Assembly: GCA_020629275.1 (NCBI GenBank)
Contig: JAHDDQ010000008.1
Span: 1-64,000 of the forward strand
DNA: 64,000 bases
Direction of reading: 5' to 3'
Source: Tenacibaculum sp.
GTDB taxonomy: Bacteria > Bacteroidota > Bacteroidia > Flavobacteriales > Flavobacteriaceae
In this document: in pieces, positions 62,001-64,000 of the stretch
How the letters are laid out: each line of letters starts with the position of its first letter
How positions within the stretch are numbered: position 1 is the stretch's first letter
The notes under the pieces: model-generated
What the model was told of the DNA's origin: nothing
Database searches by the model: none
Seen by the model: the letters and a program-made list of their open reading frames with translations, nothing else
Program-made: the position numbers and the translations under genes

Positions 62001-62026
62001 ACCAATACTAACTTTGGTATTTTCAT
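56021..62026 (-). CDS. Giant secreted glycine-rich / beta-propeller-like / S8 subtilase protein
   Basis: Signal peptide; Gly-rich repeats; YGGSDEDRASDIEQTIDGGYVLAGST repeats; VAVIDTG, GHGTKVNG, GTSLAAPS; C-terminus homologous to 1374..6302. Confidence 0.85.
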   Translation of the reverse strand: MKIPKLVLVFIIFCGSQLVKAQTLATFTYSGNIEQWTVPAGVTSIRIEVAGAQGGGTYSNIGGKGAIMIGDFSVTPGQVLDILVGEQPEKVTRSAGGGGGSFVVNNSTNIPLIIAGGGGGAIFYTINPCGQKDGLDATITADGVDGQIGTCSTNTPENGIGGVGGNGASMAYYAGGGGGFYTDGSNATYMPSGTTGIYASGGKSFLSGGAGSGGNSISYSGGGFGGGGAGRYSHPLPFAAGGGGGYSGGGGGDAWGAGGGGSSYNTGINQENRIGNRTNGYVIITEACTPYLSANITGVNFIDSTMPATFNGNPNGGTPPYVNHTWTQFGGTGAISVTNNNDGTATLNGTYPGQVELLYTVEDSNGCIYSTFINDLHIDCQAFGLTASITGAGSMNVGDVETYTANISGGIPPYTYSWYNADYISYGMSINDNGDGTADVTKGSHGIANLGINVTDNAGCTTTALISFVARFSTPGYSTPSLEWENTYGGSDEDRASDIEQTIDGGYVLAGSTSSNDFDVNTNTDDDRDAWIVKVNNIGVIEWESTYGNTSRSYHIYDIDQTSDEGFIISGMVYDFAASSSFQNYDGFVSKISSTGSVEWEKTYGGTGQDNLRSIEQTPNGDFIINGYTTSNDGDIGSYGGNGYDGTNRTWIVKIDNTGQIIWEQNFASFHGLFDSVNIICTSDSGYVFIRGPIYGSGATQPSAMLKLSSDGIIAWESDIFAGANSIRQTEDNGFVLIGNNNYYEVSVTKTDSLGQYEWGSNYNFTGTDDQSTDIQQTLDKGYILLGYTTDQITYLPSYWISKVDSLGNFLWGSVYGAGGSATDASSPPSRIINTQDNGYMIAGCIEYPNIDTDNVYGNGDMWAFKLSLSEDNCTRKRNLPLHSDPCNENGILADFSYLTASTQSHDASCGGDFPNTLIDAWYEITVPPSGNFLIRTETQNTIAPVIEAFVGECDNLVPVACQGLDTVSYAMIFENYTPGSKVTISVWDDGNMIANSGTSAILALTGHILSANLDDWEICDFDNYAVIGNPTNLAQKEVLTYILEFDENTPQDSIIVWENEALALGDTLNDECVCGGRTLQLWGVDNLTSLEERRKTTKTKAKVDTTNYNYIFEQVEFQVNDYSSGEQQQVDVAMDADGDFVMTWYDIQREHNYGRVYNSSGNPISSEFQIGSTNTKQTFTSIAMQPNGDFVTVWVDEDPNVSGLGNYIYGRQYMADGTPKGTVFDISLTAAYSINSAPDTLNKYAYGLEPDVVVDNNGNFIVLWHVEDNIFFQRFNNNALPTSSINIVNMEYGSGSTATVGYNSDTTPNAKIAINSIGEFAIVWNGTGNENDIYCRRYDNVGNAVGGAFKVNQFITNNQNNPDIAIKDDGTIIVVWESVNFAGSANYTEVVWRAFNSSNSSISGLDQSANLFAVEEQKQPSISLLGNGNFVISWSSYHEHSINSSHYNIYARIYKSDFSAHDPQEFLVNTITPENINVHQSFPRLASNKGSIFIDAWVDGDGDGNYEGIFAQRYEVLSSGGTITDYYPIGTATPSTLLGQELVYPQTPYTPPPSDAVQVRVAVIDTGIDDNHPLLSNALWQNQEVNDSDNCVDGDLIGYDFVNETGAPIDLPSDGHGTKVNGIVARDFDSNINLEMMNLKFHELQKGKVFDAVCAVYYAVDNGAEVMNLSWGFEASEMPSVLRDALLYASDNDVLIVTTAGNTSKNNDIIHKYPANLDIPNMIVVTSYTIDNQTGDIELSNYASYGAYSVHIAAHGFVETPIVGGSLDLSAGTSLAAPSVTRTAATIKGLFPTLTAADIKDCILSTAAVQPGLTGLVATNGCLDHNAALACAQVKNDMLCSIVDLYISTPQNIDSIYRSNEYIGSNATLSNNIDLEYLAADSILLDENFCVPLGAEFLADIEDCDPLNSFTGTENDAVFRIQEHSSDSGKVIAKFQAKAGENVNIRFMDSNKKSLDEWRIDIPKDGQFEKIINVHRLPVGLYYIEYTNGDWLVEKAIQIE

Positions 62027-62086
62027 AGTTTTAAGTTTTTGTGAAAAATCGTTTTGTCGATGTCTGTCAAGTCTAACAAAGTCGTA

Positions 62087-63244
62087 CTAAGTAGAATTTA
62101 CTAAAGTCGTGCTAATTAGGTGATCCTCCCAAATGCGAGGAAGCCTAAGTTGAAAGTTAGGTATTGACGCCTCATAAAAAGAAGAACCGATAAGCCTTTC
62201 TATAGAAAGACCTTTTATTGGCATACTACCTAACATATATTGATCGACATCACAGAAGATGAGTAACTTGCTTTTGGAGTCAAAGTGTATTTGAACCAAA
62301 GGCTTCTTTTTTACAAATGGTATATAGTAGGAATATCCTCCCAGATTGATCGTTTTATTCTTACTCACTTTCCGATACCATTTTCCTTTAGATAAAAATT
62401 CATACACTCGGTGTATATCCATTAGTGCTCTTTCTTGATTGGGATGATAAACCCGTCCAGAAAATTTTGCTGTGGGATAAACTGTTAACGGTGATTGGTC
62501 ACCAAACCCGATATTAGAACAAGGTATTACCTCATTCAACATGGCTCTGCGTTGATCACTATACTCATGCAATTTCAACAAACTTTCAAATCTATTTCCT
62601 TTTATCACCTGATTGGTCAAAGTTTGATGTGCACGTTCCACTATGGCTTGATCTGTAGGTGTTGCTTTTCTACTAAATATTAACGAAATACCTAAACTAA
62701 CTAGCCACAAATGAAATCGAGTTGGAAAAGGTGATTTTCCTTTATTCTCAAAAAAAACACTCGCATGATCCGTTTGTAGTGTTTTAGGCATACCAAACTC
62801 ACAAAATGCAATTCGTAATGCTTGTTGATAATTTGTTCCTGAGGGTGAACCACTATGCAAACCTGCATCTATTGGAATACTTCCACAGTAAACTTTAGAA
62901 AATACATCCTTTGTATTGAGCATATGTACTTTTCCAATTCCATCCACTTCTATTGCACCTTGCCCATCTATTTGCCAAATATGATGAGGATATTCTGCTT
63001 TATGAAGTGCTGAATCAGGTAAGGAGACATGCTTTTCATACTTCTTTACCAAGCCATGGGTTTTTAAAAATTTGGCGATGGTGCTGGGTTTAGGAATAGA
63101 TACGGTATCTAATCTTTTATCCTTATTCAACTCTATCCAAATTGTTCTAGGCCCCCAACCACTATGGCTTCTCCGTATCGCTAGTATCTTTTCTTTGACT
63201 AATTCTGAAAAACTAGATAAACAGCCACTTTTGGGACGTCCCAT
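62087..63244 (-). CDS. DDE transposase, integrase core (orfB)
   Basis: HHIWQIDGQGAIEVDG...TDHASVFFENKG...TPTDQAIVERAHQTL. Confidence 0.9.
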   Translation of the reverse strand: MGRPKSGCLSSFSELVKEKILAIRRSHSGWGPRTIWIELNKDKRLDTVSIPKPSTIAKFLKTHGLVKKYEKHVSLPDSALHKAEYPHHIWQIDGQGAIEVDGIGKVHMLNTKDVFSKVYCGSIPIDAGLHSGSPSGTNYQQALRIAFCEFGMPKTLQTDHASVFFENKGKSPFPTRFHLWLVSLGISLIFSRKATPTDQAIVERAHQTLTNQVIKGNRFESLLKLHEYSDQRRAMLNEVIPCSNIGFGDQSPLTVYPTAKFSGRVYHPNQERALMDIHRVYEFLSKGKWYRKVSKNKTINLGGYSYYIPFVKKKPLVQIHFDSKSKLLIFCDVDQYMLGSMPIKGLSIERLIGSSFYEASIPNFQLRLPRIWEDHLISTTLVNST

Positions 63245-63392
63245 CTCCGAATGTAAACTTCCTTTTTTTAAAGCGTTGCTTCCATTTCCGAACCGTCCAT
63301 ACAGAACAACCTAATTGTTGAGCAACTTCAGATGCTTTAACACCTCGATTACTCAGTTCTACTATTTGGATACGATCTTCTTCTGTTGTCAT
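63213..63392 (-). CDS. Transposase HTH domain (orfA), 59 aa
   Basis: MTTEEDRIQIVELSNRGVKASEVAQQLGCSVWTVRKWKQRFKK; below the size cutoff of the ORF track. Confidence 0.75.
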   Translation of the reverse strand: MTTEEDRIQIVELSNRGVKASEVAQQLGCSVWTVRKWKQRFKKRKFTFGDGTSQKWLFI

Positions 63393-63790
63393 AACAATAT
63401 TTCAATTCTTTTAATTCTCTTTCGAATTAAATGCTATATTTTTATACCAAAAATTAGCACGACTTTGATAGACTTTAGTTAGTACGACTTTATTAGACTC
63501 AACAATGTCAAAAAAAATATAAGACTTCATGTTACTGATTACATCTATACGTAATAGTACTAATTTCCAGCTACCTTTTAAATATTCTGTGACGATGTAA
63601 AGATAGAAAGTCTTTTTTAGAAAAAATTGAACTTATGATGTATTCTTAAAGGAAATTTGTTTTTTTGAGCCTTATTTTCAGTTATTTATATCGTTTCTAT
63701 AGCTACAGAGACACATAGGTACAGAGATTGTATGTTTGAGATGCACCTTTTTTCTCGTAGGGAAGCCCTAAAAAACCGTATCTTTGAAAT

Positions 63791-64000
63791 ATGAAGCTAC
63801 CAATTGGCATACAGACATTTAGTGAAATCCGTGATCGAAACTTACTCTACATAGATAAGACTAAACAAATACACGGTATTCTTACTTCAGGTAAGTATTT
63901 CTTTCTATCCCGCCCTCGGCGTTTTGGAAAATCGCTTTTGCTTTCTACGATGCATAGTTTGTACGAAGGTCGAAAGGACTTGTTTGAAGGGCTTTGGATA
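63791..64000 (+). CDS. AAA-ATPase-like protein, N-terminus only (DUF1703/PD-(D/E)XK class), runs off window
   Basis: [69 protein letters not shown]. Confidence 0.8.
   Translation, partial: MKLPIGIQTFSEIRDRNLLYIDKTKQIHGILTSGKYFFLSRPRRFGKSLLLSTMHSLYEGRKDLFEGLWI

Larger units (their letters stand above)
62065..63504 (-). mobile_element. Complete insertion sequence, about 48-bp imperfect TIRs, ATGTC target duplication
   Basis: Left GTCTAACAAAGTCGTACTAAGTAGAATTTACTAAAGTCGTGCTAATTA and right complement GTCTAATAAAGTCGTACTAACTAAAGTCTATCAAAGTCGTGCTAATTT; ATGTC at 62060-62064 and 63505-63509. Confidence 0.9.

Overview
AT-rich Bacteroidota-type DNA (Bacteroidota-style secretion tags, FISUMP, BACON and PKD domains, long lipoprotein/T9SS-like proteins; an Aureispira/Saprospiria-like source is only a guess). 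Main content: (i) two large paralogous subtilase-domain surface proteins near the two ends; (ii) an ECF sigma factor with a putative anti-sigma TPR protein; (iii) a plasmid-type module with Rep, iterons, ParA plus partner, parS-like repeats, KilA-N, MobC, relaxase and an oriT-like region; (iv) a contractile T6SS locus on the minus strand (tssK, PAAR, DUF4123, tssG, tssF, tssE, vgrG, hcp, tssC, tssB, clpV) with a Tae4-like amidase, a GHSRGG hydrolase and an M23 peptidase; (v) a contiguous Ser/Thr kinase / PP2C / FHA signalling block; (vi) lipoprotein, FISUMP and BACON/PKD genes; (vii) an intact IS with TIRs and a 5-bp target duplication. The strongest new signal is a 29-bp promoter-like motif, RGTAACCTTT-N12-GTATYAA, found 15 times with invariant spacing. 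All copies are on the minus strand, and they lie before the ECF sigma gene, a small membrane protein, and essentially every T6SS/kinase/FHA/lipoprotein transcription unit. They are not before the plasmid genes or the two subtilases. This suggests one self-regulated ECF regulon uniting the T6SS, phospho-signalling and surface proteins.
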